This document shows positions 18,967-27,615 of a stretch of 64,000 nt of DNA, in pieces; position 1 is the first letter of the stretch; each line of letters begins with the position of its first letter. Origin of the DNA: JASJAR01 sp038530285 (GTDB lineage: Bacteria; Pseudomonadota; Alphaproteobacteria; Rhodobacterales; Rhodobacteraceae); assembly GCA_038530285.1 (NCBI GenBank), contig JBCBCY010000006.1, positions 1 to 64,000 of the forward strand, in the 5' to 3' direction. Under the pieces are notes generated by a model. It worked only from the letters and a program-made list of their open reading frames with translations, did no database searches and was not told where the DNA came from. Made by a program: the position numbers and the translations under genes.

Positions 18967-20064
18967 ATGCAAAGTGATCTGACCACACATTTCACAGGTC
19001 TTGAATTCGTCAATCCGTTCGTCTTGGCGTCGGCCCCGCCGACGGAAAGCAAACGCAAGATCATGAAGGCGTTTGAGGCCGGCTGGGGCGGTGTCGTCAC
19101 CAAGACCATCGGTCTTCATCACGTGGAAAACGTCGCCGGGCCGAAAACGATCTTTCAGCGCGTGAGCGAAGAAAAACCCTATGTATCGCGGGTAAAACGG
19201 CCCGATACGGTGTCGCATTCCTCGTGGAACTGGGAGCTGATTTCGGACCAGCCGCTGGACCTCTGGTTGCCGGATCTCGAAGAGATCAAGACCACGTACC
19301 CCGACCGGATGCTCATTGCCTCGATCATGGCCGGGGCGGACGGCGAAGACGAAATGGACAATTGGCGCAAGCTGGCGACCGCGGTGGTCGATGCCGGGTG
19401 CGACGCGATTGAGCTGAACCTGTCGTGCCCGCATATGGACCGCAAGGACATGGGCGCCAATATCGCCAATGACGAAGACATCATCCGCAACATCCTCGCG
19501 GCGGTCAAAAGCGTGGTCAGCGTGCCGATCTGGGTCAAGCTGACACCTTCGAATTCAGCGCTGGTCGACGGCGCCGGCGCGGCCTATGCGGCCGGTGCTG
19601 CGTCGATTTCGCTGTGCAATACCTTTGCCTCGCTGCCACTGATGGACCCCGAAACCCTGAAGTTCGAGGTTGAGGTCGACGGGCTTGTCACCTCGGGCGG
19701 GCTTGGCGGCCTTGCCATTCTGCACCAGGCGCTGCAGCGGGTGGCCGATATCTCCAAGGCGTATCCTGACGGGTCGATCTCTGGCATCGGGGGCATTCGC
19801 GGGTTTCGCGAGGCGTTCAACTTCATCGCGCTGGGGGCGGGCAACCTGCAGGTCTGCACAGCCGCGATGGAAGAAAAGGGCAGCGGGGGCATTGGCGTGA
19901 AGCTGATCCAGGAATTGAAAGACGATCTGGGCGATTATCTGCAGCGCCATGGGCACAGCTCGATCGAGGATTTTCGCGGCATCGCGCGCCACCGTATTGT
20001 CGAACACAGCCAGGTCCGCCGCAAAAGCGATACCTACAATGGCGGCTACGCAAAGTCGGCCTAG
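18967..20064 (+). CDS. Dihydropyrimidine dehydrogenase PreA-like FMN enzyme without Fe-S domain
   Basis: TIM-barrel flavoenzyme of the dihydroorotate/dihydropyrimidine dehydrogenase family. The N-terminus LEFVNPFVLASAPPTES and VVTKTIG are typical of PreA. Active-site Asn-Leu-Ser-Cys-Pro-His (ELNLSCPHMD) matches the catalytic Asn/Ser/Cys/His of mammalian DPD. FMN phosphate binding is at SGIGGIRG. The 365 residues end without the C-terminal 2x[4Fe-4S] ferredoxin domain of E. coli PreA (about 411 residues), and no preT is adjacent, so the electron partner is unclear. The ATG at 18967 follows GGAGAAACGCT. Confidence 0.8.
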   Translation: MQSDLTTHFTGLEFVNPFVLASAPPTESKRKIMKAFEAGWGGVVTKTIGLHHVENVAGPKTIFQRVSEEKPYVSRVKRPDTVSHSSWNWELISDQPLDLWLPDLEEIKTTYPDRMLIASIMAGADGEDEMDNWRKLATAVVDAGCDAIELNLSCPHMDRKDMGANIANDEDIIRNILAAVKSVVSVPIWVKLTPSNSALVDGAGAAYAAGAASISLCNTFASLPLMDPETLKFEVEVDGLVTSGGLGGLAILHQALQRVADISKAYPDGSISGIGGIRGFREAFNFIALGAGNLQVCTAAMEEKGSGGIGVKLIQELKDDLGDYLQRHGHSSIEDFRGIARHRIVEHSQVRRKSDTYNGGYAKSA

Positions 20065-20192
20065 GGCCCAGCGCCATCTCAACCGAACGACAAAAAAGCC
20101 GCAACTGCGCGGCATACACGAGCACTTGACCGCTGGGGGCTTCTAAGGCGGCGATCGCGCGCTATGATGCTTGGGCCGGGGGGCAACTTGCA

Positions 20193-21581
20193 ATGTGGGA
20201 TGCGCGGACTTTGACACGCCTGATCATTTCGTTACTCGCCGCCGGCCTCTTGGCGGCTTGCGGGGCGCCACAAGACACCGTTGAGCGGCGCACGCCCGAA
20301 GCCGTCTTGCCGCCGATGAAAACGTTTTCAACCCCTGACATCGCGCGCACCACCAAGACCAACCGCGAATTGACCCGCGATTTCATGGAATTGTCCTTTG
20401 CGCTTGAATCGGGCCGCCCCTTGCCGGTTTTCACCCGCTTTGAAGGCCCCGTCACCGTGCGGGTCACCGGGCGCACCGCACCGTCGCTGAACCGTGACCT
20501 GTCGCGACTGATCGCGCGGCTGCGGTCGGAGGCGGGCATCGATATCACCCGCGTGGACGCCGCCACGCCTGCGTCCATCACGATAGAAGTCGTGTCGCGC
20601 CGTGAATTGCAGCGCGCTGTCCCGCAGGCGGCCTGTTTTGTGGTCCCGCGGGTGTCCAGCTGGGACGCGTTCCGCCGGTTCCGGGGGACCGCGCAGCTCG
20701 ATTGGACGACCCTGACCGTGCGCGAGGAAATGGCAATTTTCCTGCCCGGCGACGTGGCCCCGCAAGAGGTGCGCGATTGCCTGCACGAAGAGCTGGCCCA
20801 GGCGCTGGGGCCATTGAATGACCTCTACCGGTTGCCGGATTCGGTCTTCAACGACGACAATTTTCACACCGTCCTGACCGGGTTTGACATGATGATCCTG
20901 CGCGCGACCTATGCGCCCGAATTGCAGTCGGGCATGTCGCGTGACGGGGTCGCCGCCGCCCTGCCCGGCATTTTTGCCCGGATCAACCCGCGTGGCCGGG
21001 GTGGCACGCCAACGGCGGCTGATCCCACGCCGCGCGCCTGGATCGACGCGATTGAAACCGCCCTTGGCCCGCGCGCCACACCCACCCGGCGCCGGGTTGC
21101 AGCCCGCCGCGCGGTCGAAATCGCCGCGGCCGAGCGCTGGAGCGATACCCGGCTGGCCTTTTCGCTTTATGCGCTGGGGCGTCTGACACTGGGGGTGGAA
21201 CCCGAGCTTGCACTCGCCTCATTCCTGCAGGCCGGCACGATCTACCGCGCAGATGACGATACTGAATTGCAAGCAGCCCATATCGCGATGCAATTGTCGG
21301 CCTTTGCCCTGTCGGCCGGCCAGGCCGATGTGGCAGTCGATATCGTCGACAATTCCACACGGGCCGTGGCGCGGGCTGAAAACGCGGCCCTTCTGGCGAC
21401 ACTGCTGATGGTCAAGGCCGAAGCGCTCGAAGCGCTGGGGCGCCCGCAAGAGGCCGAAGAGGTGCGCCAGGACAGCCTTGGCTGGGCGCGCTACGGATTT
21501 GGATCGGACGGGGAAGTCATAGCGCGCCAGCGCGAGATTGCCGCGCTGTTTCCAGCCCCGCGTGCGGCGGATGCGTCATGA
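20193..21581 (+). CDS. DUF2927-family lipoprotein
   Basis: A 462-residue lipoprotein with the signal LLAAGLLAACGAP (lipobox LAAC). The central part, CLHEELAQALGPLNDLYRL followed by DSVFNDDNFHTVLTGFDMM, is the hallmark of DUF2927, a metalloprotease-like domain with an HEELAQ segment that recalls an HExxx zinc motif. The C-terminal half is helical and TPR-like (LALASFLQAGTIYRADDD, AEALEALGRPQEAEEVRQD). The substrate is unknown. It ends in an ATGA overlap with a small membrane protein gene. Confidence 0.82.
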   Translation: MWDARTLTRLIISLLAAGLLAACGAPQDTVERRTPEAVLPPMKTFSTPDIARTTKTNRELTRDFMELSFALESGRPLPVFTRFEGPVTVRVTGRTAPSLNRDLSRLIARLRSEAGIDITRVDAATPASITIEVVSRRELQRAVPQAACFVVPRVSSWDAFRRFRGTAQLDWTTLTVREEMAIFLPGDVAPQEVRDCLHEELAQALGPLNDLYRLPDSVFNDDNFHTVLTGFDMMILRATYAPELQSGMSRDGVAAALPGIFARINPRGRGGTPTAADPTPRAWIDAIETALGPRATPTRRRVAARRAVEIAAAERWSDTRLAFSLYALGRLTLGVEPELALASFLQAGTIYRADDDTELQAAHIAMQLSAFALSAGQADVAVDIVDNSTRAVARAENAALLATLLMVKAEALEALGRPQEAEEVRQDSLGWARYGFGSDGEVIARQREIAALFPAPRAADAS

Positions 21582-21742
21582 TCGTGCTGGCAGGCTTTCT
21601 GGGCGGCGGCGTGATTGGCGCGCTGACTGCCAAGCGGCGCGGCGGCAAACCCGCCGACATGGCACAATACGCGGCCGGTTACGGCATTGCCCTTGGGCTT
21701 TTGGGGCTTTTTGCGACGATCTTTCTGGAACGCATGCTCTGA
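21578..21742 (+). CDS. 54-residue membrane protein coupled to the DUF2927 gene
   Basis: Starts inside the preceding stop (ATGA). The protein begins MIVLAGFLGGGVIGALTAKRR and contains two membrane-spanning stretches: residues 2-18, Gly/Ala-rich, and 33-50, with GIALGLLGLFATIFLE. These are separated by a short charged loop KRRGGKPADM. No family name. The coupling and composition make it a credible real gene. Confidence 0.65.
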   Translation: MIVLAGFLGGGVIGALTAKRRGGKPADMAQYAAGYGIALGLLGLFATIFLERML

Positions 21743-21751
21743 CCCAACACG

Positions 21752-21883
21752 ATGAGGGGGCCCTACCACCGCTGTCCTACGCCCAGCATCGACACGCTCG
21801 ACGATCTGGCCCGTGTTCCGGACGGTTTTAAGGGCGACATCTGGACCGACGATCTGCCCCGGATCGCGCCATTGCTGCGCTAA
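21752..21883 (+). pseudogene. 43-codon reading frame resembling a gene tail
   Basis: Nine bases after the previous stop, an ATG opens 43 codons. The end reads PDGFKGDIWTDDLPRIAPLLR, similar in style to the final segment of glycerophosphodiester phosphodiesterases (GxIWTNR...I.PLL). No catalytic part is present, and the stop overlaps the convergent marR stop. This is either a remnant of a lost gene or a chance frame; the similarity is from memory and weak. Confidence 0.3.
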
Positions 21884-22317
21884 CCCACGGCGGTTTGCAA
21901 CAAGCGGTAAAGCGTGGCGCGGTCCGCCTCGGACAAGGCTGACAACTGCCCATTGACCGCCGCGTCTATCGCCTTTTGATGGGTCAGCACCACCGCGCGG
22001 CTCTTCGGCGTCAAGCCAACGGTCACAACGCGCGAATCCTCAGCATTTTGGCTGCGCGTCACCAGGTCCTTGCGCGCCAGGCTCGCCACCACCCGGGTCA
22101 TCTGGGATTTGTCGCGCACCAATGCCCGGGCCAGGGCGACCATGGGCACCGGGCCAAGGTCGTTCAGCGTTAGGAGGATGATCGCCCCGCCCGGCCCGAT
22201 CTTTTCGGTGTCAAACTCAGGTGCTGCCTTTTGCAGTGAGACATGAATGCGCCGGGCCAGCCGATCAAACAGCATCGCCATGCGGGCGTCCGGAGGGCAT
22301 TGATTATTGGTTGACAT
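21880..22317 (-). CDS. MarR-family transcriptional regulator (paralogue 2)
   Basis: A 145-residue winged-helix regulator, paralogous to the one at 15107-15547. The wHTH carries LVRDKSQMTRVVASLARKDLV and the wing NAEDSRVVTVGLTPKSR. It is divergent from a small membrane protein gene with a GTTGA-N5-TCAAC palindrome in the 60-base gap. Autoregulation and repression of that neighbour are expected. The ligand is unknown. Confidence 0.9.
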   Translation of the reverse strand: MSTNNQCPPDARMAMLFDRLARRIHVSLQKAAPEFDTEKIGPGGAIILLTLNDLGPVPMVALARALVRDKSQMTRVVASLARKDLVTRSQNAEDSRVVTVGLTPKSRAVVLTHQKAIDAAVNGQLSALSEADRATLYRLLQTAVG

Positions 22318-22336
22318 AGTCCACCACCCAAGACTA

Positions 22337-22351
22337 GTTGATTAGGTCAAC
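22337..22351. promoter_or_regulatory. Predicted MarR operator 2
   Basis: GTTGA, spacer TTAGG, TCAAC. The half-sites and the distance to the marR start (20 bases from 22317) are identical to operator 1. It ends 27 bases before the ATG of the divergent membrane protein gene, overlapping its expected promoter. Confidence 0.65.
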
Positions 22352-22377
22352 ATACCGGCCATCGGGGAATTGAGCAA

Positions 22378-22824
22378 ATGTCGGATACGAAAATCCTCGC
22401 GCTGAAAATCGCGGCTGTCTTGTGGGTGATCTGGGGGCTGGTCCATGCGTTTGCAGGCGTGATGACCATATCGCTTGACACATCCGCCGCTTTTGCCGGC
22501 ATTGCCGACAAGGTCGATCCAGAAACACTCGTCCACACTTACGCCCCTGCGGTGGGCGGGATTTTAAAACAGCACGGCTGGAACCTATTGTGGGGCGGCG
22601 TGGTGACGGCCATTGGTGCGGTGTTCATCTGGCGGTCCAATATGACGGCCATCTGGGTCACAGGCATGGTCGGGGGGCTTTTGGACCTCGGCTATCTACT
22701 GTTCGTCGATTTCCCGGGCTACGTGAACTTCGTCCCCGGCACGGTCATGACGATCATCTCCGGCACGGCCATCATCATCAGCTTCTGGGTCTGGCTGACC
22801 GAACGCGGAGCAAGCCGCGCTTAA
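22378..22824 (+). CDS. Small four-helix membrane protein, MarR-linked
   Basis: A 148-residue inner-membrane protein with about four hydrophobic segments: VLWVIWGLVHAFAGVM, WNLLWGGVVTAIGAVF, TGMVGGLLDLGYLLFV and MTIISGTAIIISFWVWL. No catalytic motif and no recognised family. It is transcribed away from the MarR gene and probably controlled by it. Its end overlaps the end of the convergent Rieske/glutamate synthase-like gene by four bases. Confidence 0.75.
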   Translation: MSDTKILALKIAAVLWVIWGLVHAFAGVMTISLDTSAAFAGIADKVDPETLVHTYAPAVGGILKQHGWNLLWGGVVTAIGAVFIWRSNMTAIWVTGMVGGLLDLGYLLFVDFPGYVNFVPGTVMTIISGTAIIISFWVWLTERGASRA

Positions 22825-24410
22825 CCCGCACCACCGTAGGCCACGCCCGAAATATCGGCCATATCTCGTTTCCAGGTCGTCAGATCGCCCGCGTTGAAGC
22901 CTGACAGGTGATCATGCCCACAGGCGCGCGCCATCACCTGCATCAACGCGACTGAGGCGTTGAAAAAATTCTCCAGCCGACGGGCGGATTTTTCAACCTC
23001 CAGCCGGGCGACAAGATGCGGCTTCTGGGTGGCGATGCCGACAGGGCAAAAGTCGGACTGGCACGCACGCATCGCCAGACAGCCGATCGCCTGCATTGCC
23101 GAGTTCGACACCGCGACCGCATCCGCGCCCAGCGCCATGGCCTTGATGAAATCGGCCGGCGTGCGCAGCCCACCGGTGATCACCAGCGTGATATCCCCCC
23201 GGTCAGACCTGTCAAGATGGCGCCGCGCGCGCGCCAAGGCCGGGATCGTTGGGACCGAGATATTGTCGCGAAAGATCACCGGGGCCGCGCCCGTCCCGCC
23301 ACCGCGCCCATCCAGAATGATATAATCCACGCCCACCTCCAGCGCGGCATCGATATCTTTTTCGATGTGCTGGGCCGACAGCTTATAGCCGATGGGAATA
23401 CCGCCCGTGCGGTCGCGGACCTCATCGGCGAAACCATTGATCTCAGCCGGTTCGGTCCAATCGGGAAACCGCGGCGGCGAGATCGCGTCGGTGCCGGGTT
23501 CCAGCCCTCTGACCTCGGCGATCTTGCCGATCACCTTCTTGCCCGGCAAATGCCCGCCCGTCCTCGTCTTGGCCCCCTGCCCGCCTTTGAAGTGAAACGC
23601 CTGCACGCGCGACAGCTTGTCCCAATCAAAGCCGAACCGGGCCGAGGCGAGTTCATAGAAGTACCGCGAATTCTCTGCCTGCTCTTCAGGGAGCATCCCA
23701 CCCTCGCCCGAACAGATCCCCGTGCCCGCCAGTTCCGCCCCGCGCGCCAATGCAAGCTTGGCCGGTTCCGACAGCGCCCCGAACGACATGTCGGACACAA
23801 ACAGCGGGATCGTCAGGTGAAGCGGTTTTTGCGCATTGGGCCCGATCACCACATCAGTGCCCACCGGCGCGTCATCCAGAAGCGGGGCACGGTGCAACTG
23901 CGCGGTGACGAGCTGGATATCGTCCCATTTTGGCAGCTGGTCGCGCGGAACACCCATGCTGGCAACCACCCCGTGGTGGCCGGTTTTTGACAGCCCGTCG
24001 CGCGCATATTGCTGGATCAGCCCATTGTGCGGCTCTTCTGCCGTGCCATGGGACGTATCGGCATAAAGCCCCAGATAGGCATCGCGGTTGTACGGCTGCG
24101 GGTTGGCGTCCGCCCAGGCGGCGATCTCATCGGCATCGACACAGACCGACCCGTCTTCGATCCAGGCTTTGAACTTCGGCAGTTTTTCCGCGTTCGCGTA
24201 TTCCGACACCCCGGTATCAAGCCGGTAGTCCCAGTTGTGGACCCCGCAGATCAGGTTTTTGCCGCGCACGAACCCGTCGGCCATCAAGGCGCCACGGTGC
24301 AGGCAGCGGCCATAGAACACCGCAGGCTCATCGTCGAAGCGGACCACGACCAGATCAACCTCGCCCACAATCGCATATTCCGGCGCGCGATCATCCAGCG
24401 TGTCCCACAC
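22821..24410 (-). CDS. Rieske-type ferredoxin domain fused to glutamate synthase-like FMN domain
   Basis: A 529-residue redox enzyme. Residues 1-90 form a Rieske [2Fe-2S] domain (CLHRG and CGVHNWDY, the Cys-x-His and Cys-x2-His pairs). The remainder is a GltS-type FMN barrel (FVSDMSFGALSEPAKLAL, FHFKGGQGAKTRTGGHLPG). It contains the three-Cys 3Fe-4S pattern C-x5-C-x4-C before PVGIATQ. No amidotransferase domain is present, so it is not a full glutamate synthase. GTG at 24410 is the first standard start, but the frame stays open upstream through KAAIQKTPLT, so the true start may be further out. The physiological reaction is unknown. Confidence 0.85.
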   Translation of the reverse strand: MWDTLDDRAPEYAIVGEVDLVVVRFDDEPAVFYGRCLHRGALMADGFVRGKNLICGVHNWDYRLDTGVSEYANAEKLPKFKAWIEDGSVCVDADEIAAWADANPQPYNRDAYLGLYADTSHGTAEEPHNGLIQQYARDGLSKTGHHGVVASMGVPRDQLPKWDDIQLVTAQLHRAPLLDDAPVGTDVVIGPNAQKPLHLTIPLFVSDMSFGALSEPAKLALARGAELAGTGICSGEGGMLPEEQAENSRYFYELASARFGFDWDKLSRVQAFHFKGGQGAKTRTGGHLPGKKVIGKIAEVRGLEPGTDAISPPRFPDWTEPAEINGFADEVRDRTGGIPIGYKLSAQHIEKDIDAALEVGVDYIILDGRGGGTGAAPVIFRDNISVPTIPALARARRHLDRSDRGDITLVITGGLRTPADFIKAMALGADAVAVSNSAMQAIGCLAMRACQSDFCPVGIATQKPHLVARLEVEKSARRLENFFNASVALMQVMARACGHDHLSGFNAGDLTTWKRDMADISGVAYGGAG

Positions 24411-24625
24411 GGTCAGAGGTGTCTTTTGGATGGCGGCTTTCCTTTTGTCCTTTGACCCAGCAAAGCCGAATTCGCGCCCGCGTCAACTGCGCAGGCGCCA
24501 CGGCCGCGTCCGGGGATCACCGCCCATCGCAACATCGCGGTCACAGACCCTCTTGCCTCTGCCGATCAACTGACTAAATTTTGATCAACACTTGAGGTCA
24601 ACTCGGGGTGGAAGGGAACGAGGGG

Positions 24626-25621
24626 ATGTCGGACAGGGTCAGAGAATTCACCAACCGGTACACCGAGCGAGACAACCGTCTTGCCACCGTGAGTTTCTTT
24701 GGGACCTTCGCGGTGTATTTCGCCACGCTGTGGCTTGCGCTGCAGGCGATGTGGATCTGGTGGGCGGTCATTCCCCTGGTGATCGTGAACGCCTTTGCCG
24801 CCGTCCGGCTTTATGTCATCCAGCATGACGCGGGACATTGGTCGCATTTCAAGACCCGGTGGCAGAACGACATGGCCGGCTACGCGATGTCGACCTTCAC
24901 GCTGACGCCTTACCGGGCGATGCAGCGCAATCACAACATTCACCACGCCTTTCTGGGCGATCTTGATCACCGCGACACGACAGAAGTGCATACGATGACG
25001 CTGGCGGAATGGCAGCGGGCGGACGTTTGGGAACGCCTGTGGTACCGCGCCTATCGCAACCCGCTGATCATGCTGCCCGTGGGCGGGTTCTGGACCTTTG
25101 TGGTGCGCTACCGCTGGCCCAAGAACGCCGTCAAGATCGGGGCGCGGGCGGTGATCCTGCATAATCTGGCGGTCTTCACCTGGTGGGGGCTGATCTACGC
25201 AGGCTTTGGCTGGCAGGGCCTTGGGCTTTACGCGCTCACCGCGCTGACCTCGGGCTGTATCGGGGTGTTCTTGGTGTATTTGCAGCACAATTTCGAAGAC
25301 ACCTATTGGGACCACAAACCCGACCTCGACTATAACATCGCAACGCTCCAGGGCTCGTCGGCGCTGGACCTGGGCTGGTGGTGGGACATCGGCACGGGCA
25401 ACATCGCCTACCACGACATCCACCATTTCAATCCGCGCATTCCGCTTTACCGGCTGCGTGAATGTCACCGCGCCTTGCGCGAAGAAATGGACATCCGCAC
25501 GATCGAATGGCCAGAGGCGATCCGGTCGTTTTCGCTGAAACTGTGGGATGAGGATCAAAAGCGCCTTGTCCCCTTCCCGCGCACCGGCCCCGCGCGAAAA
25601 AATACGATACCCGCGGAATAA
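24626..25621 (+). CDS. Membrane fatty acid desaturase
   Basis: Di-iron integral-membrane desaturase introducing a double bond into acyl chains. Its 331 residues carry the three His boxes: HDAGH near residue 68, HNIHH near residue 103 and HDIHH near residue 260. Between them are four hydrophobic segments. The ATG at 24626, after AAGGGAACGAGGGG, is preferred to GTG at 24608. The upstream gap contains TTGATCAA and TTGAGGTCAA, short symmetric elements that could bind a regulator. Acyl-lipid or beta-carotene-type specificity is not decidable. Confidence 0.88.
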   Translation: MSDRVREFTNRYTERDNRLATVSFFGTFAVYFATLWLALQAMWIWWAVIPLVIVNAFAAVRLYVIQHDAGHWSHFKTRWQNDMAGYAMSTFTLTPYRAMQRNHNIHHAFLGDLDHRDTTEVHTMTLAEWQRADVWERLWYRAYRNPLIMLPVGGFWTFVVRYRWPKNAVKIGARAVILHNLAVFTWWGLIYAGFGWQGLGLYALTALTSGCIGVFLVYLQHNFEDTYWDHKPDLDYNIATLQGSSALDLGWWWDIGTGNIAYHDIHHFNPRIPLYRLRECHRALREEMDIRTIEWPEAIRSFSLKLWDEDQKRLVPFPRTGPARKNTIPAE

Positions 25622-25678
25622 AATTGACGTTAGGTGCGTAGGGTCTTTCTGACGGACTGACGGACGTATGGAGGCCCA

Positions 25679-26884
25679 ATGGCACTTGCGAACACGACCC
25701 AAAGTTACGGCGGGCTGGCCAAGGTCTTTCACTGGCTTGTGGCCTTGTTGATCATCACCGCAATCCCGACAGGGCTTGTGGCCAATGGTTTGCCGGTCGA
25801 TGCGGCCAACCTGCCGCTGAAGGCGCAGCTTTTCTCCATTCACAAAACCCTTGGGATCGCGGCCTTCGCTGTGGCGGCCTTGCGGATCCTCTGGGCGCTG
25901 TCCCAGCCCAAGCCCGGGCTTTTGAACGCCGACAGGAAACTCGAAAGCTTCGCGGCTGAAACCGCCCATTGGCTGTTGTATGCCTCATTGGTGATCGTGC
26001 CGTTGTCAGGCTGGATCCATCATGCGGCCACAACGGGCTTTGCGCCGATCCTGTGGCCTTTGGGTCAGGATTTGCCGCTGGTGCCGAAATCCGAAGCGGT
26101 CACGGGGTTCTTTGCGTCCTGCCATTATGTGTTCACCAAGGTGCTGGGCATCACGCTTTTGTTGCATATCCTCGGTGCGCTGAAGCATCACGTGATCGAC
26201 AAAGACGCGACGCTGCGGCGGATGTGGTTTGGCAGGACCGAGATCGCGGGCCTGATGCCCCATGCGTCGGCGCGCGCGCCGATTGTCACGGCCGGGGTGA
26301 TCTATCTGGCCGCTTTGGGCGGTGCGACGGCCCTGGCGGCGACGAGAGACCATAGCGCGCCTGTGGTGGACGCGGTTGCTGCAGCACCCGCCTCCGCCAC
26401 CGGCAATTGGGTGGTCAGTGACGGCACGCTCGGCATTTCCGTGCAAAACTTCGGCTCAGCGGTGTCCGGCAGTTTCGGGTCCTGGGACGCCCAGATCACC
26501 TTTGACGAAGCCGCAACCGGCGACATCAAAGGGTCGGTCGACGTGACCATTGCCGTGGGCAGCCTGACCCTGGGCTCTGTCACGCAAAACGCTTTGGGCG
26601 GTGAGTTCCTGAATGCTGAGGTCAACACCACCGCAACCTACCAAGGCGATATCGTGGCCGATGGCGCCGGCTATGTCGTGCCCGGCATCCTGGCGCTCAA
26701 CGCGGTAGAAGCTGAGGTGCCGCTGACATTCACACTGGTCATCGACGGCGACATGGCCACGGCCGATGGCACCGCCCGCATCGACCGGCAAACTTTCAAC
26801 GTGGGCGCCACATACCCCGACGAAAGCACCGTGGGTTTCGGGGTGGACGTCGCGATCAGCCTGACCGCGACGCGCCCTGAGTAG
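25679..26884 (+). CDS. Cytochrome b561 fused to a YceI-like domain
   Basis: A 401-residue membrane protein. Residues 10-180 are a cytochrome b561 four-helix bundle with His in FHWLVALLI, SIHKTLGI, AETAHWLLY and LHILGALKHH as haem ligands. After a further membrane helix (APIVTAGVIYLAALGG) comes a periplasmic YceI-like lipocalin domain (ITFDEAATGDIKGSVDVTI, FNVGATYPD). Known b561-YceI fusions are thought to handle isoprenoid quinols or electrons. It is convergent with a stand-alone YceI gene. Confidence 0.87.
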   Translation: MALANTTQSYGGLAKVFHWLVALLIITAIPTGLVANGLPVDAANLPLKAQLFSIHKTLGIAAFAVAALRILWALSQPKPGLLNADRKLESFAAETAHWLLYASLVIVPLSGWIHHAATTGFAPILWPLGQDLPLVPKSEAVTGFFASCHYVFTKVLGITLLLHILGALKHHVIDKDATLRRMWFGRTEIAGLMPHASARAPIVTAGVIYLAALGGATALAATRDHSAPVVDAVAAAPASATGNWVVSDGTLGISVQNFGSAVSGSFGSWDAQITFDEAATGDIKGSVDVTIAVGSLTLGSVTQNALGGEFLNAEVNTTATYQGDIVADGAGYVVPGILALNAVEAEVPLTFTLVIDGDMATADGTARIDRQTFNVGATYPDESTVGFGVDVAISLTATRPE

Positions 26885-26902
26885 CGCGGGTCGCAGACCC
26901 CT

Positions 26903-27511
26903 TTAGAACGAAAAGCCGCCTGCGCGCATTTCGCTGTTGATCGTGATTGTCACTTCGTCCGACCCAACCGGGATAAACGCGTCAACACCGAAGTCAGACC
27001 GCTTGATGTCAGCAACTGCGGTGAAGCCCAGCCATTCGCCTTCATAGGGTTCAGCGAACCTGCCCGCAGGATGCTCGCCAAGGCTGTGCACGGTCACGTC
27101 AAACGTCACTGGCTTGGTCACGTCTTTGACGGTCATATCACCGGTGACCATCGCGCTCATATCACCGGTCTGCTCAACCGAAGTCGAAACGAACGTGATT
27201 TCGGGATAGGCCTCTGCGTCGAAAAAACCTCCACCCAACAGGTGGCCGGTAAACGCGTCGACACCGGTGTGCACACTCGCAACCTTGACCGAGAAATCAG
27301 CCGATGCATTGGCCACATCGCCAGGCGTGAACTCAAGCGTGCCGTCAAATTCCAGGAATTTCGCGGTCTGGATCGAGAAACCTGCGTGGTTCCAAGAAAT
27401 CAGCACTTCGGTGTGGGTGGGGTCCATGCCCCAGGTTTCAGCAAATGCGGCGGGGGCAAACGCGGGAACGAATGAGGTGGCAAAAGCGGCGGCAAGGATC
27501 GGGGTTTTCAT
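26903..27511 (-). CDS. YceI-family periplasmic protein
   Basis: A 202-residue secreted lipocalin-like protein that binds amphipathic (polyisoprenoid-type) ligands. The signal peptide ends at AAFAETWG. The mature start WGMDPTHTEVLISWNHAGFS and the pattern DGTLEFTPGDVANASADFSV, DVTKPVTFDVTVHSL are classic YceI. GGAGAAGTCCG precedes the ATG. Its neighbour, a cytochrome b561-YceI fusion, ends 18 bases away, on the opposite strand. Confidence 0.92.
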   Translation of the reverse strand: MKTPILAAAFATSFVPAFAPAAFAETWGMDPTHTEVLISWNHAGFSIQTAKFLEFDGTLEFTPGDVANASADFSVKVASVHTGVDAFTGHLLGGGFFDAEAYPEITFVSTSVEQTGDMSAMVTGDMTVKDVTKPVTFDVTVHSLGEHPAGRFAEPYEGEWLGFTAVADIKRSDFGVDAFIPVGSDEVTITINSEMRAGGFSF

Positions 27512-27615
27512 CGGACTTCTCCGTTGGGGATCAATGGTGTGAAAAAATAGAGCCGCGCCCACACTGGCAACCCGGCGTTCTTCAACACCTTGTGTGCATC
27601 CGGGCGCGGGCCGCA

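Noticed and set aside
24581..24602. TTGATCAA and TTGAGGTCAA before the desaturase as MarR sites
   Set aside because: Related half-sites but the spacing differs from GTTGA-N5-TCAAC; kept only as a note in the desaturase entry.
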